Notes: generated by a model from the sequence alone, not told the origin. DNA of 64,000 nucleotides from Bacillus sp. sid0103 (GCF_019219025.1 NZ_JAHUWN010000005.1:1-64000); one strand, 5' to 3'; numbered from the stretch's first letter, positions 39,114-49,446 are shown. Program-made: numbers and translations.

Positions 39114-40940
39114 ATGAAAAAGGTTGGTTTCTTTCGCTCTATACACGTAAAATTCGTTATCATCTATGTCCTCCTTATATTAGTGGCCATGCAAATTATT
39201 GGTGTTTATTTTGTCAAACAGCTCGAAGAAACATTACGGACAAACTTCCAAACATCGTTAAAACAACGGGTTGATTTGCTTGCCTATAATATTGTCGAGG
39301 AAATGGAGAAAGAAAGAACACCTGAAGATCCAACACTCGAAGAAGATATCAAGAAAATCCTACGAGACTTTGATGCAGGTGATATATCAGAAGTTCAGGT
39401 AATTGAAAACAGGTCCCTTAAAATTCTTGGTACCTCCCATCCTAGTAACCAAGGGGTGGTTGGCCAGCGGACCACTAAACTTCAAGTGAAGCAATCGATG
39501 GTTTTAGAAGAGGATCAAAGTGCAATTAATATAGATAAACCAACCGGACATCGGATTTGGGTCCTCTCTACCCCAATAAAGTCCGGAAAAAAGGTCATCG
39601 GTGCGATTTACTTGGTAGCCAAAATTGAGAATGTCTTTGAACAAATGAAAACAATCAATAAGATTTTTGCCACCGGTACAGCGATTGCCTTATCGATTAC
39701 AGCGGTGTTGGGTATTTTGTTAGCTCAAACGATTACCAGGCCGATTGCCGATATGAAAAAGCAGGCTTTGGCAATGACCAAGGGTAATTTTTCACGGAAA
39801 GTTAAGGTCTATGGCAATGATGAAATTGGAACACTGGCGGTTACCTTTAATAATTTAACAAAGAAACTGCAGGAAGCGCAGGCGATGACCGAAGGGGAAC
39901 GAAGGAAACTTTCCTCTGTTTTGTCTTATATGACAGATGGAGTGATTGCCACCGATCGGAAAGGCCGCGTCATATTGATCAATGAACCCGCGGCTGAAAT
40001 GCTGAATGTTTCACGTGAAACAGTGCTGACACAGCCTATCGTGTCGTTACTTGATTTAGATGATACTAATTCCTTTGAAGACTTATTGGAAGAAAAGGAT
40101 TCCATTATTTTAGATTATAGTACCAAGAAAGAGCGTTATTTCTTGCGTGCGAATTTCTCTGTTATTCAAAAAGAGACGGGATTTGTCAATGGATTAATTG
40201 CGGTCCTCCATGATATTACCGACCAAGAAAAAATTGATGCGGAACGGAGAGAGTTTGTCGCCAATGTATCCCATGAACTGCGGACACCACTGACAACGAT
40301 GAGGAGTTACTTAGAGGCCCTTGCAGATGGAGCATGGCGAGATGAGGAGATTGCTCCGAACTTTTTAGAAGTGACGCGGACTGAAACGGAACGAATGATT
40401 CGTCTAGTGAATGACCTGCTCCAGCTTTCAAAAATGGATAGTACGGATTATCGGCTGACGATTGAGTGGGTTAACTTTGTTGATTTCTTTGACCGCATCA
40501 TCGACAGGTTTGAAATGTCCAAGGAACAAAATGTTACGTTTAAACGAAAGCTTCCAAAGCATGCCATCTTTGTTGAAGTGGATGAAGATAAAATGACACA
40601 GGTTTTATACAATATTATTTCCAATGCCTTAAAGTACTCACCAGAAGGCGGCCAAGTCACTTTTTCGATTAAAGAAATGGACGATAAAATTATTGTGAGC
40701 ATTTCAGACCAAGGGGTTGGAATTCCAAAAGAGAATATTAAAAATATTTTTGACCGTTTTTATCGTGTTGATAAAGCGAGAACGCGGAAATTAGGCGGTA
40801 CAGGCCTAGGTTTGGCGATTGCAAAGGAAATGGTTAATGCTCATGGCGGGGCAATCTGGGCAACAAGTGAGGAAGGAAAGGGAACAAAAATCTCCTTTTC
40901 ACTCCCATATGAACGTTCTGAAGAGGATGATTGGTCATGA
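39114..40940 (+). CDS. walK: Sensor histidine kinase WalK (YycG)
   Basis: Membrane kinase partner of WalR, 608 residues against 611 in B. subtilis. Two membrane helices (about 14-34 and 184-204) flank an extracellular PAS-like domain. HAMP, a cytoplasmic PAS, HisKA with NVSHELRTPLTT (H about 387) and a HATPase domain with GLGLAIAKEMV follow. A perfect parS lies inside the PAS-coding part. It overlaps walH at the stop codon. Confidence 0.97.
   Translation: MKKVGFFRSIHVKFVIIYVLLILVAMQIIGVYFVKQLEETLRTNFQTSLKQRVDLLAYNIVEEMEKERTPEDPTLEEDIKKILRDFDAGDISEVQVIENRSLKILGTSHPSNQGVVGQRTTKLQVKQSMVLEEDQSAINIDKPTGHRIWVLSTPIKSGKKVIGAIYLVAKIENVFEQMKTINKIFATGTAIALSITAVLGILLAQTITRPIADMKKQALAMTKGNFSRKVKVYGNDEIGTLAVTFNNLTKKLQEAQAMTEGERRKLSSVLSYMTDGVIATDRKGRVILINEPAAEMLNVSRETVLTQPIVSLLDLDDTNSFEDLLEEKDSIILDYSTKKERYFLRANFSVIQKETGFVNGLIAVLHDITDQEKIDAERREFVANVSHELRTPLTTMRSYLEALADGAWRDEEIAPNFLEVTRTETERMIRLVNDLLQLSKMDSTDYRLTIEWVNFVDFFDRIIDRFEMSKEQNVTFKRKLPKHAIFVEVDEDKMTQVLYNIISNALKYSPEGGQVTFSIKEMDDKIIVSISDQGVGIPKENIKNIFDRFYRVDKARTRKLGGTGLGLAIAKEMVNAHGGAIWATSEEGKGTKISFSLPYERSEEDDWS
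40007..40022. promoter_or_regulatory. parS: parS site within walK
   Basis: TGTTTCACGTGAAACA is a perfect 16-bp palindrome and a perfect parS. It encodes NVSRETV in WalK. It lies about 20 kb from the parB site on the same side of oriC. Confidence 0.92.
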
Positions 40941-42259
40941 GATACGAAAATATTAAATCAGGGATTCTAACTGTACTAGTTTTGGTCAGTATCTTGTTAA
41001 CTTGGAACCTTTGGACGTACCAACCGAACTATGAAACGATGGAAAGCAGCGAAAATGTAAAAGAGGTCTCGTTAAGTGAAAAACAAGAGGTTCAAAAAAT
41101 TGTTCGTCCTGATCAGCTGTTGTATCATGTGAAAGGCCAGCATTACGGGACGAACAACACAACCGAGATTGAAAAGGTCATTAAGGAAATGAGCGGTTGG
41201 GCCTTCTTTGATGTTAAAAAATATACGAATGAAGACAAAAACTTCAAAGAATTAATTCATGGCAGCGGCAATACAGAAATTAAATTCCCAGGGGAAGTTC
41301 CAATTGAATTATACCGGAGTGTATTAAACATCGAAGGGAAAAAAATCCCTTCTTTTAACTTCAATAGGATGATCATCAATGTGGAGAATTCAGTCAAGGA
41401 AAATGGGATTGTTTACTTTGTTTCCACCGTGAATCAGCAAGTTTATATTAGTCATATTTCAACGGCTAATTTAAATGAGTTTAAACATGATTTTTATCAG
41501 AAGGCGGCAAAGTTCCCAAAACATTTGGCATTTCAAGCATCTGATAAACGGACTATTTTCCTGCCAGAAACAGTCACGGAGATGACGACCTATAAATATT
41601 TGCCGGTTACGCTTGATTCTGAAGAGTTCAAAGAAGCCCTTTTTAGCGACCCTAGTTTTGTCCAAAAGAGTTTTGTCCCTACAGGAGAAGAGTACACGAG
41701 CGATTCTAGTAAAATGACCGTGAATTTTGAAAGTAATCTTCTACGTTATGTCAATCCGACCGTAGAGGAGAATTATATCAATACTTCCTATGATTTAGTG
41801 AAACGGAGCATTGATTTTGTCAATGAACATGGAGGGTGGACCGATCCTTATCGTTATGTTTATAAAAATGAATATACCCACTCTGTAACCTTTCGCTTGT
41901 ATAGCAGGGACGGTTATCCTGTCTTCAGTGGAAATGGGATTTCGGAAATTAGTGAAGTGTGGGGCCGCGATGAGATCAATAAATATATTCGGCCTAACAT
42001 TGCCTTAGAACTCCCATTAACAACGGAGATGGTAAAGGTGACCCGTCCTTCAGGACATGACGCCTTGAAATTTTTACAAAACAAAAAGAATTTTAAACCA
42101 GGGCTCCTAGAAGATATGGTCTTGGGCTATCGCATGGATCGGGATTCAAAGGAGAATAAGCTAATCGTCTTAGAACCTGCCTGGTTCTATCTCTATGATA
42201 AATCATGGGGAGAGATTACGATGGAAGAGCTAGGAGGAATGCAGCATGGATTGGAGTAA
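40937..42259 (+). CDS. walH: WalRK regulatory protein WalH (YycH)
   Basis: A 440-residue protein with a single N-terminal membrane helix (about 9-27) and a large outside domain. In B. subtilis YycH and YycI bind WalK in the membrane and inhibit it. The ATG at 40937 overlaps the walK stop (ATGA) and has AGAGGATGA upstream. Sequence similarity is modest in this family; the call rests on topology, length and operon place. Confidence 0.93.
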   Translation: MRYENIKSGILTVLVLVSILLTWNLWTYQPNYETMESSENVKEVSLSEKQEVQKIVRPDQLLYHVKGQHYGTNNTTEIEKVIKEMSGWAFFDVKKYTNEDKNFKELIHGSGNTEIKFPGEVPIELYRSVLNIEGKKIPSFNFNRMIINVENSVKENGIVYFVSTVNQQVYISHISTANLNEFKHDFYQKAAKFPKHLAFQASDKRTIFLPETVTEMTTYKYLPVTLDSEEFKEALFSDPSFVQKSFVPTGEEYTSDSSKMTVNFESNLLRYVNPTVEENYINTSYDLVKRSIDFVNEHGGWTDPYRYVYKNEYTHSVTFRLYSRDGYPVFSGNGISEISEVWGRDEINKYIRPNIALELPLTTEMVKVTRPSGHDALKFLQNKKNFKPGLLEDMVLGYRMDRDSKENKLIVLEPAWFYLYDKSWGEITMEELGGMQHGLE

Positions 42260-43046
42260 GATAAAAACTATTTTTATTATTACTTTCTTAATCTTAGATG
42301 TGTATCTCTTATACCAATTCATGAAAATCCGAGACGCTAATAAATATGAGGTGATAACCGAGGCCTCGTTTGAAGAAAAGCTAAAAGCGGATGAGATTAA
42401 GTATGTCGACCTTCCCAAGGACCCCATTCAGGCCCAGTATCTCAGTGCAAAGCCAAAGGTCTTTAGTCAGGTGGATGTTGATAAGCTGAAGGAAAAACCT
42501 GTGGCCATTAGGGGAACAGGAACGACAACGCTCCATGTTACATTAGAGAAGCCAATCAAGATTACGGCAAAGTTTGAACCTGCTGAATTATCTACTTTTA
42601 TAAACGATAATGTCCTTTTTGGTGAAGATTATCAATTTGGAGAGAAAAGTGACAAGGAGCAATCAGTCACTTACTTTCAGACCTCTGGGAATGTCCCTTT
42701 ATTTAAAAACATTAATGGGATGATTACTTTTAAAATTGGTAAAGGGAATCAAATTGTCTCCTACGATCAGACCTACCTGGTGGAGATGGAAAAGTTAACG
42801 GCCAAGGAAGAAATTTTGCCGCCGTTGAAGGCGATTGAAACCTTGCACCAGAAGGGGATGCTGAAGTCAAAGAGCAATATAACCGCAATTGAACTTGGTT
42901 ATTCCACGCTGATTCAGCTGGCGGCGTCCCAAGTATTAGCGCCCACATGGCGCTTTGAAGTCGATGGCAAGGAGAGCCTATTTGTGAACGCATTTGAAGG
43001 CCAGATAATTCAATTTAGCAGCGATGAAAAAAGTAAAGTGGAGTGA
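42246..43046 (+). CDS. walI: WalRK regulatory protein WalI (YycI)
   Basis: A 266-residue protein that starts MDWSKIKTIFIITFLILDVYLL, a single membrane helix typical of YycI, followed by an extracellular domain structurally related to YycH. It overlaps walH by 14 bases, with GGAGGA upstream. It forms the WalK-inhibiting complex with WalH. Confidence 0.94.
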   Translation: MDWSKIKTIFIITFLILDVYLLYQFMKIRDANKYEVITEASFEEKLKADEIKYVDLPKDPIQAQYLSAKPKVFSQVDVDKLKEKPVAIRGTGTTTLHVTLEKPIKITAKFEPAELSTFINDNVLFGEDYQFGEKSDKEQSVTYFQTSGNVPLFKNINGMITFKIGKGNQIVSYDQTYLVEMEKLTAKEEILPPLKAIETLHQKGMLKSKSNITAIELGYSTLIQLAASQVLAPTWRFEVDGKESLFVNAFEGQIIQFSSDEKSKVE

Positions 43047-43052
43047 AATCGT

Positions 43053-43847
43053 ATGTCTTTAAGTTATAGCATTCTCGCAAGCGGGAGTACAGGAAACGCG
43101 CTATATGTGGAGTCTGATGAACATTCGTTTCTTGTAGATGCGGGGTTTAGCGGCAAGCAAATGGAAGCTCTGTTTGGACAAATTGATCGTGATATTAGTA
43201 AGCTTTCCGGAATATTTGTGACGCATGAGCACAGTGATCATATTAAAGGAATTGGTATTCTCGCGCGTAAATACAATCTGCCTGTGTATGCGAATGAAAA
43301 AACGTGGCGGGCAATGGAAGGTTCAGTGGGTGCCATTCCGACTGAGCAAAAGTTTGTCTTCAATATGGAAACCGTGAAGAGTTTTGGTTCGGTGGATATT
43401 GAGTCATTCGGGGTCTCCCATGATGCGGCCGAGCCAATGTTCTACGTGTTTCATCATGGTGGGAAAAAACTCGTCCTGATCACAGATACAGGCTATGTTA
43501 GTGACAGAATGAAGGGAACCATCTCGAATGCCGACGTGTATATTTTTGAATCCAACCATGATGTTCAAATGCTGCGGATGGGCCGATATCCTTGGAATAT
43601 TAAGCGAAGAATTTTAAGTGACCTAGGCCATGTTTCCAATGAGGATGCGGCACTAGCGATGAGTGATGTAATTGGTGATCAGACCAAGCGAATCTATCTT
43701 GCACATTTAAGCATGGACAATAACATGAAGGACTTAGCAAAAATGGCGGTCACCCAAACCTTGCAGGAACGTGGCCTGATAGTGGGTGAACAATTCGGAC
43801 TCTATGATACAGACCCAAAAATACCAACAGCCTTAACAGCTGTATAG
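43053..43847 (+). CDS. walJ: Metallo-beta-lactamase-fold hydrolase WalJ (YycJ)
   Basis: A 264-residue cytoplasmic MBL-fold protein with the metal motif [10 protein letters not shown] (about 57-66) and later ligands SHDAAE, TDTG and the C-terminal HLSMDNN. WalJ/YycJ has been described as a DNA exonuclease in some Bacillus and is tied to cell-wall and division balance in streptococci. Last gene of the wal operon. Confidence 0.94.
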   Translation: MSLSYSILASGSTGNALYVESDEHSFLVDAGFSGKQMEALFGQIDRDISKLSGIFVTHEHSDHIKGIGILARKYNLPVYANEKTWRAMEGSVGAIPTEQKFVFNMETVKSFGSVDIESFGVSHDAAEPMFYVFHHGGKKLVLITDTGYVSDRMKGTISNADVYIFESNHDVQMLRMGRYPWNIKRRILSDLGHVSNEDAALAMSDVIGDQTKRIYLAHLSMDNNMKDLAKMAVTQTLQERGLIVGEQFGLYDTDPKIPTALTAV

Positions 43848-43852
43848 CATTT

Positions 43853-43893
43853 TAAAAGAACGAAGAGCCTTTTTATAGGCACTTTGTTCTTTT
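43853..43893 (+). terminator. Terminator of the wal operon
   Basis: AAAGAACGAAGAGCCT pairs with the segment TAGGCACTTTGTTCTTT (with a bulge) and is followed by seven T. Confidence 0.85.
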
Positions 43894-43902
43894 TTTATTT
43901 AT

Positions 43903-44092
43903 TAGGCTGTGTTTAATGTAACTCTGGATACTTAAACCGTTGATCTACGTTCCAGGCGCGAGATTCCTGTGGGAGTACGGGGGTAGGGAGACCTCGCACA
44001 GGCGCTATGCGCCGAGGAGGCTCCCCGCGCAACTCCCGCGAACCGCACGCGCCTAGAGCGTAAATCAACATTCCAACATAACACAGCCAGCC
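43903..44092 (+). repeat. GC-rich palindromic intergenic repeat, copy R3
   Basis: About 190 bp, from TAGGCTGTGTTTAATG to GTAAATCAACATTCC then ACATAACACAGCCA, so the outer 10-12 bases are inverted copies (GGCTGTGTTTAA/ACATAACACAGCC). The centre has GATTCCTGTGGGAG and GAGGAGGCTCCCCGCG. It is more diverged from R1 and R2 (GATCTACG in place of GATTGGAG). Confidence 0.78.
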
Positions 44093-44236
44093 ATTTATTA
44101 AAAATCTATGAACAAAGTGGTAAGTTTTTATTAACACAAGGTAATTATTTAGTAATTTACAGAATAGCGAGTATAATTGTAATTATAAGCCAAAATAAAC
44201 GGTAGCAATCTTTTCGGAAAGTGAGGAATGTTGTAA

Positions 44237-45475
44237 GTGGGTTATTATGATGATCATTCACAAAACCGCTTCAGGGAACAGAAAGGAAATAGAGGTGGGG
44301 TGTTCCTTGCTAGCATCGTTGGTGCAATCATTGGGGCTATCTTAGTTTTCATTGCCATTCCTACCCTATCAAGCCGGGGGATTCTTCCCTATCAAATTGA
44401 AACAAATGAAAACAATGCAGTAGAATCCAATACCAATAATAATAATCAGAATTTCACCCAAAAGCAGATTTCTTATGATGTGAATACAAATACAACGAAA
44501 GCAGTTGAAAAGGCTGCAGATGCGGTGGTTGGAATTAATAATATCCAGTCATCCAACTTTTGGACCGACGAAGAAGGCGGGTCAGAAGAAGCAGCTGGAA
44601 CGGGCTCAGGAGTCGTCTATAAAAAAGCAGGCGGCAAAGCCTATGTTGTCACGAATCACCATGTCGTTGAAGGAGCAACAAAGCTAGAGGTAAGTTTTAG
44701 TGATGGCACTAAGATACCAGCTAAGCTGCTCGGCAGTGATGTCTGGACTGATTTGGCTGTACTTGAAGTTGATGCGGCCAAGATTAAAAAGGTAGCAGAA
44801 TTCGGTGATTCTGACAGCTTAAAAATGGGCGAACCAGTAATCGCCATCGGGAACCCACTGGGCGCAACCTTCTCAGGGTCTGTCACACAAGGTATTATCT
44901 CTGGACTGAAGCGAACAATTCCCGTGGATATTAATCAGGATGGGCTGATCGACTGGAATGCGGAAGTACTGCAAACCGATGCCGCGATCAATCCTGGTAA
45001 CAGCGGCGGGGCGTTGATTAATATTGCTGGTCAGCTTATTGGTATAAACTCGATGAAGATTGCGGAAAATGCTGTAGAAGGAATTGGTTTATCGATTCCT
45101 ATTAACTCTGCACGACCAATCATTGACGACCTTGAAAAGTTTGGCACGGTTAAGCGTCCATATATGGGTGTTGATTTAAAATCAGTCTCTGAAATTCCTG
45201 CCTACTATCAAGAAGAAGCACTTAAATTACCTCGTAGTATCAATTATGGGGTAGCCTTACGACAAGTCGTACCGAATTCGCCAGCAGCTCAAGCAGGATT
45301 ACAAGAGTTGGATGTAATCGTAGAGATGGATGGAGAAAAAATTAATGATGTCATCGATCTTAGGAAGCATTTGTACCAGAAAAAGAAAATTGGCGAGCAA
45401 TTGAAGATTAAATTTTACCGTGATGGGAAGCTAAAGCAAACGACTTTAACATTATCAGCAGATACAACCCAATAA
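44237..45475 (+). CDS. htrC: HtrA-like serine protease (HtrC/YyxA)
   Basis: Membrane-anchored DegP/HtrA protease for quality control outside the membrane. The 412 residues have one membrane helix (about 22-44), a low-complexity N/T-rich linker, a trypsin-like domain with the triad H in TNHHVVEG (about 140), D in TDLAVLEV (about 172) and S in GNSGGAL (about 256), and one PDZ domain. GTG start with GTGAGGA upstream. The position after the wal operon is that of yyxA in B. subtilis. Confidence 0.95.
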   Translation: MGYYDDHSQNRFREQKGNRGGVFLASIVGAIIGAILVFIAIPTLSSRGILPYQIETNENNAVESNTNNNNQNFTQKQISYDVNTNTTKAVEKAADAVVGINNIQSSNFWTDEEGGSEEAAGTGSGVVYKKAGGKAYVVTNHHVVEGATKLEVSFSDGTKIPAKLLGSDVWTDLAVLEVDAAKIKKVAEFGDSDSLKMGEPVIAIGNPLGATFSGSVTQGIISGLKRTIPVDINQDGLIDWNAEVLQTDAAINPGNSGGALINIAGQLIGINSMKIAENAVEGIGLSIPINSARPIIDDLEKFGTVKRPYMGVDLKSVSEIPAYYQEEALKLPRSINYGVALRQVVPNSPAAQAGLQELDVIVEMDGEKINDVIDLRKHLYQKKKIGEQLKIKFYRDGKLKQTTLTLSADTTQ

Positions 45476-45488
45476 TGCTGCGAAAAAA

Positions 45489-45522
45489 CAGGAAAGTGAA
45501 CAAGTCACTTTCTTGTTTTTTT
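45489..45522 (+). terminator. Terminator of htrC
   Basis: GAAAGTGA/TCACTTTC with a five-base loop is followed by TTGTTTTTTTT. Confidence 0.88.
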
Positions 45523-45623
45523 TATGTTATTATGTATAAGTTATTGAGGGATCTCGGATGATAGTGAGTTAAAACGTAAACAATAACGATAAAGTAGAAA
45601 TGTAGGAAAGGTTGACGGTAAAA

Positions 45624-45782
45624 ATGATTTATAGCTGTGAGGAACATGTGGATATTGCCTTAGATGAGATTGTGGATGAATTTGAGACATTTCCGGTTTT
45701 ATCAAAAATAGATGGGGATAACTTATCAACACACTGTGAATATTGTCAAAATCCAGCTACATATGTTGTGGCGAACAAGTGA
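45624..45782 (+). CDS. CxxH/CxxC small protein (YyzF-type)
   Basis: A 52-residue ORF encodes MIYSCEEHVDIALDEIVDEF, then a spacer, then THCEYCQNPATYVVANK. The C5-x2-H8 and C38-x2-C41 pairs are the defining features of the CxxH/CxxC family of Bacillaceae, which is encoded next to htrC and rlmH; they suggest a bound metal such as zinc. AAAGGTTGACGG is upstream. Function unknown. Confidence 0.88.
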   Translation: MIYSCEEHVDIALDEIVDEFETFPVLSKIDGDNLSTHCEYCQNPATYVVANK

Positions 45783-45837
45783 TTCCATACAAGATGTGGA
45801 TAAAAAATGTGAATATGTGGATAACTTCTGTGGATAT
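45724..45837. promoter_or_regulatory. DnaA-box cluster upstream of rlmH
   Basis: Perfect DnaA boxes TGTGGATAA lie at 45795-45803 and 45816-45824. TGTGGATAT is at 45829-45837, a weaker TTATCAACA at 45724-45732 inside the small upstream gene, and TGTGGATTG at 45873-45881 right before the rlmH start. B. subtilis has a DnaA-binding cluster near yydA (rlmH), so this one appears to be conserved. Confidence 0.78.
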
Positions 45838-45883
45838 CTTGTTTGTAAACTGTTTGTAATCAAGTTGTAAAGGGCTGTGGATT

Positions 45884-46363
45884 GTGAATATCTCCATTAT
45901 TACGGTTGGCAAATTAAAAGAGAAATATTTAAAGCAAGGAATTGAGGAATATTTAAAACGACTAACTGCTTACGCGAAGGTCGATGTCATTGAAGTTGCC
46001 GATGAAAAGGCACCTGAGGAATTAAGTGAGTTAGAAATGGTGCAAGTGAAGCAAAAAGAAGGCGAACGAATTTTAGCAAAGATTAGCCAAGATACATATG
46101 TCATTGCCTTAGCTATCCAAGGAAAATTAGGATCCTCTGAAAATCTTGCAGAATCATTAGATAAACTTGCAACCTATGGAAAAAGTAAAATCGCCTTTGT
46201 GATAGGCGGATCGTTGGGTTTAAGTGAGGAAGTCATCAAAAGATCGAATGAGCAGCTGTCATTTTCGCGGATGACCTTCCCCCACCAGTTGATGAGGCTC
46301 ATCCTGGTCGAGCAGATTTATCGGGCGTTTCGGATTAATCGGAATGAACCGTACCATAAGTAA
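45884..46363 (+). CDS. rlmH: 23S rRNA (pseudouridine-1915-N3)-methyltransferase RlmH
   Basis: SPOUT-class enzyme that methylates pseudouridine 1915 in helix 69 of 23S rRNA. The 159 residues match B. subtilis YydA exactly in length. The SAM knot has [14 protein letters not shown] (about 104-117) and the C-terminus reads [11 protein letters not shown]. The family norm is RGEPYHK, so the glycine is replaced or lost here. The GTG start has AAAGGG upstream, next to a DnaA-like box. The 3' end is the integration site of SCC elements in staphylococci, and copies of it recur downstream. Confidence 0.97.
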   Translation: MNISIITVGKLKEKYLKQGIEEYLKRLTAYAKVDVIEVADEKAPEELSELEMVQVKQKEGERILAKISQDTYVIALAIQGKLGSSENLAESLDKLATYGKSKIAFVIGGSLGLSEEVIKRSNEQLSFSRMTFPHQLMRLILVEQIYRAFRINRNEPYHK

Positions 46364-46372
46364 ATGAGATTT
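46346..46372 (+). other. rlmH attachment site (copy A of the direct repeat)
   Basis: The last five sense codons and stop of rlmH (GAACCGTACCATAAGTAA) plus ATGAGATTT beyond the stop. This 27-base stretch matches copies at 59778-59804 and 62311-62337 at 25 positions. Because the match goes past the stop codon, it is a DNA repeat and not only protein conservation. Confidence 0.75.
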
Positions 46373-46379
46373 TTTTATT

Positions 46380-46409
46380 AAACAAAGGGCAAAAGCTCTT
46401 TGTTTTTTT
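46380..46409 (+). terminator. Terminator after rlmH
   Basis: AACAAAGGGC/GCTCTTTGTT (one mismatch) with loop AAAA and seven T. It is 8 bases right of attachment copy A, so it may belong to the island rather than to rlmH. Confidence 0.85.
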
Positions 46410-46512
46410 ATTGCTAATCTTAATTCAGCTCTATTATCACGATAGAAACTTTATTTAAAGAAATGAAGATAGTAGCTGCAAATAATTAAAGTTCATATTT
46501 TATTCAAATGTT

Positions 46513-46530
46513 ATGTGAAAATAATCACAA
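46513..46530. promoter_or_regulatory. Rex-type redox operator upstream of the lactate genes
   Basis: ATGTGAAAATAATCACAA (46513-46530): the arms TGTGAA and ATCACA fit the Rex site TTGTGAAnnnnTTCACAA with few changes. Rex senses NADH/NAD+ and represses ldh-lctP in B. subtilis. The site is about 170 bases before the lactate permease start in an otherwise AT-rich 333-base gap that also has the rlmH terminator. Confidence 0.55.
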
Positions 46531-46696
46531 ACTAGATGATATACTACCGTTGTTACCGTGAGATTATTAAAAACTAATATTTTTAGTGAAAGTAAAATTA
46601 TTGGTTTTTAATTTTATATAGTTCACAGTATGAATCAATGTTTTTTTATAATTGGTCAATAATAAAAGATGTACATCTAACAGGGGGTTGAACAGC

Positions 46697-48313
46697 ATGA
46701 ATGTATGGGAGCAAGTATATAATCCATTGAGTAACATTTGGTTGTCTGCTAGTATAGCTGCCATTCCTATATTCTTATTTATTGTAATGCTCACAGTTTT
46801 TAAATTAAAAGGGTATATGGCAGGACTCTACAGTATAATTGTTGCCGGAATTGTTGCAGTCTTTATCTATAAAATGCCTGCGATCTTAGTTTTAATGTCT
46901 GCAATATATGGAATATTAGCTGGTATATGGCCGGTGGCTTCTATTGTCTTTGCTGCTATTTTCCTTTATAAAATAACCGTAAAAACAGGCAAATTTACTA
47001 TTATCGAAAATAGTATCTCTTTTATTACAGCCGATCAAAGATTACAAGTTTTAATTGTAGCATTCTCATTTGGAGCATTTTTGGAAGGAGCTGCAGGATT
47101 TGGAGCACCTGTTGCGATAACAGCGGCCATTTTAGTAGGACTTGGATTTAGTCCTATATATGCAGCAAGTCTTTGTTTGATTGCAAACATTGCAGGTGGT
47201 GCTTATGGAGCGATGGGTATCCCAGTAACTGTTCCTTCCCTGCTTACAGGGTTAGATGGTCTTGTTGTTGGAAGATATACGGCATTTGTCCTTCCAATCT
47301 TAAGTATAGTAGTAGCATTCTTACTAATTTTTATCATTGATGGGTTGAAAGGGATTAGACAAACCTTCCCAGCAGTACTAGTCAGCGGTGTTTCATTTGC
47401 ACTTACACAGGCAATGGTTCTAACTTTCTTAGGTGCTGAACTTGCAGATATCTTTGCTGCCATTGTGAGCTTAGTGGCACTAGCATTGTTTTTGCAAGTA
47501 TGGAAACCGAAAGAAATTTTCCGCATTAATAAAGAAAAGATGGTAGATAGACAGATTAAATACCCTTTTGGAAAAATTGCTTATGCTTGGCTGCCATTTA
47601 TATTTTTAACCTTATGTGTTACTTTGTTTAACTTATCTTTTTTCAAAAATTTATTTATTCCAGGTGGTCCTTTAGAAAAGTTGGTATTATTACTGCCAAT
47701 TCCAGGATTAAATAATTTAGTCATTAAGCATGCACCAATAGTTCCGCAAGATACACCATATGCGGCAGTATTTAAATTAGATTTATTTTCATCTACTACA
47801 ACAGCAATTATCATTACAATCATTGTCGCAAGCATTCTCTTTCGCTGCAGCAGTAAGTTACTGTTGGACACTACAAAAGAAACGGCAAAAGAATTATTCT
47901 CACCAGTCCTAACAATTTGCAGTGTACTTGCTTTTGCATATATTTGTACTTACTCTGGTATGTCGTCAACACTCGGTTTAGCTTTTGCTTCAACCGGTGC
48001 GGTATTTCCGTTATTCTCACCCGTACTAGGATGGTTAGGAGTATTTTTAACAGGCAGTGTTGTAAACAGCGGTTCCTTATTTGCGCCACTTCAATCTGTC
48101 ACTGCTTCACAAATTGGCATAGCACCTGAAACAATGGTTGCTGTCAATGTAATGGGGGGGACAATGGCCAAAATGATTTCACCTCAATCTATCGCTGTTG
48201 CAGCCGCAGCAGTTGGAATAGCAGGAAAAGAAAGTGAATTATTTAAAGTGACAATTAAATATAGTTTAGGCTTACTTGTTGTAATTGGAATAATTAGTTG
48301 GTTAATATTTTAA
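46697..48313 (+). CDS. lctP: L-lactate permease (LctP/LldP family)
   Basis: A 538-residue transporter with about 13 hydrophobic segments. Family motifs are GAFLEGAAGFGAPVAITAAI (about 133-152), KLDLFSSTTTAIIIT, and near the C-terminus FAPLQSVTASQIGI and MISPQSIAVAAAAVG. It moves lactate with protons. The ATG at 46697 follows AGGGGGTTG; an earlier in-frame start at 46652 is before that site. Lactate dehydrogenase follows 30 bases later, in the opposite order to B. subtilis ldh-lctP. Confidence 0.93.
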   Translation: MNVWEQVYNPLSNIWLSASIAAIPIFLFIVMLTVFKLKGYMAGLYSIIVAGIVAVFIYKMPAILVLMSAIYGILAGIWPVASIVFAAIFLYKITVKTGKFTIIENSISFITADQRLQVLIVAFSFGAFLEGAAGFGAPVAITAAILVGLGFSPIYAASLCLIANIAGGAYGAMGIPVTVPSLLTGLDGLVVGRYTAFVLPILSIVVAFLLIFIIDGLKGIRQTFPAVLVSGVSFALTQAMVLTFLGAELADIFAAIVSLVALALFLQVWKPKEIFRINKEKMVDRQIKYPFGKIAYAWLPFIFLTLCVTLFNLSFFKNLFIPGGPLEKLVLLLPIPGLNNLVIKHAPIVPQDTPYAAVFKLDLFSSTTTAIIITIIVASILFRCSSKLLLDTTKETAKELFSPVLTICSVLAFAYICTYSGMSSTLGLAFASTGAVFPLFSPVLGWLGVFLTGSVVNSGSLFAPLQSVTASQIGIAPETMVAVNVMGGTMAKMISPQSIAVAAAAVGIAGKESELFKVTIKYSLGLLVVIGIISWLIF

Positions 48314-49291
<978 letters not shown>

Positions 49292-49365
49292 GAATTAGTA
49301 CTGGCTACTTTAATCAATTTAATATAAATACAAATGATGTTAAAAATAACCTCATATAGATTGAT

Positions 49366-49393
49366 CACGGTGAAACTTACCATAAATGGAGGC
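49366..49393 (+). other. Degenerate rlmH-like attachment site (copy D, candidate)
   Basis: CACGGTGAAACTTACCATAAA, then TGGAGGCGG. In frame this reads H-G-E-T-Y-H-K, close to the GEPYHK end of RlmH. The tail CATAAATGGAGGCGG resembles the end of staphylococcal SCC attachment sites (CATAAATGATGCGG, from memory). It divides the lactate genes from the rest of the island. The 273-base ldh-FAH gap also contains the terminator at 49447. Confidence 0.4.
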
Positions 49394-49446
49394 GGTGTAT
49401 TAAGGAAACACTTTTTAATTATTACTAGTTTTTTAAATTTGAAAAT

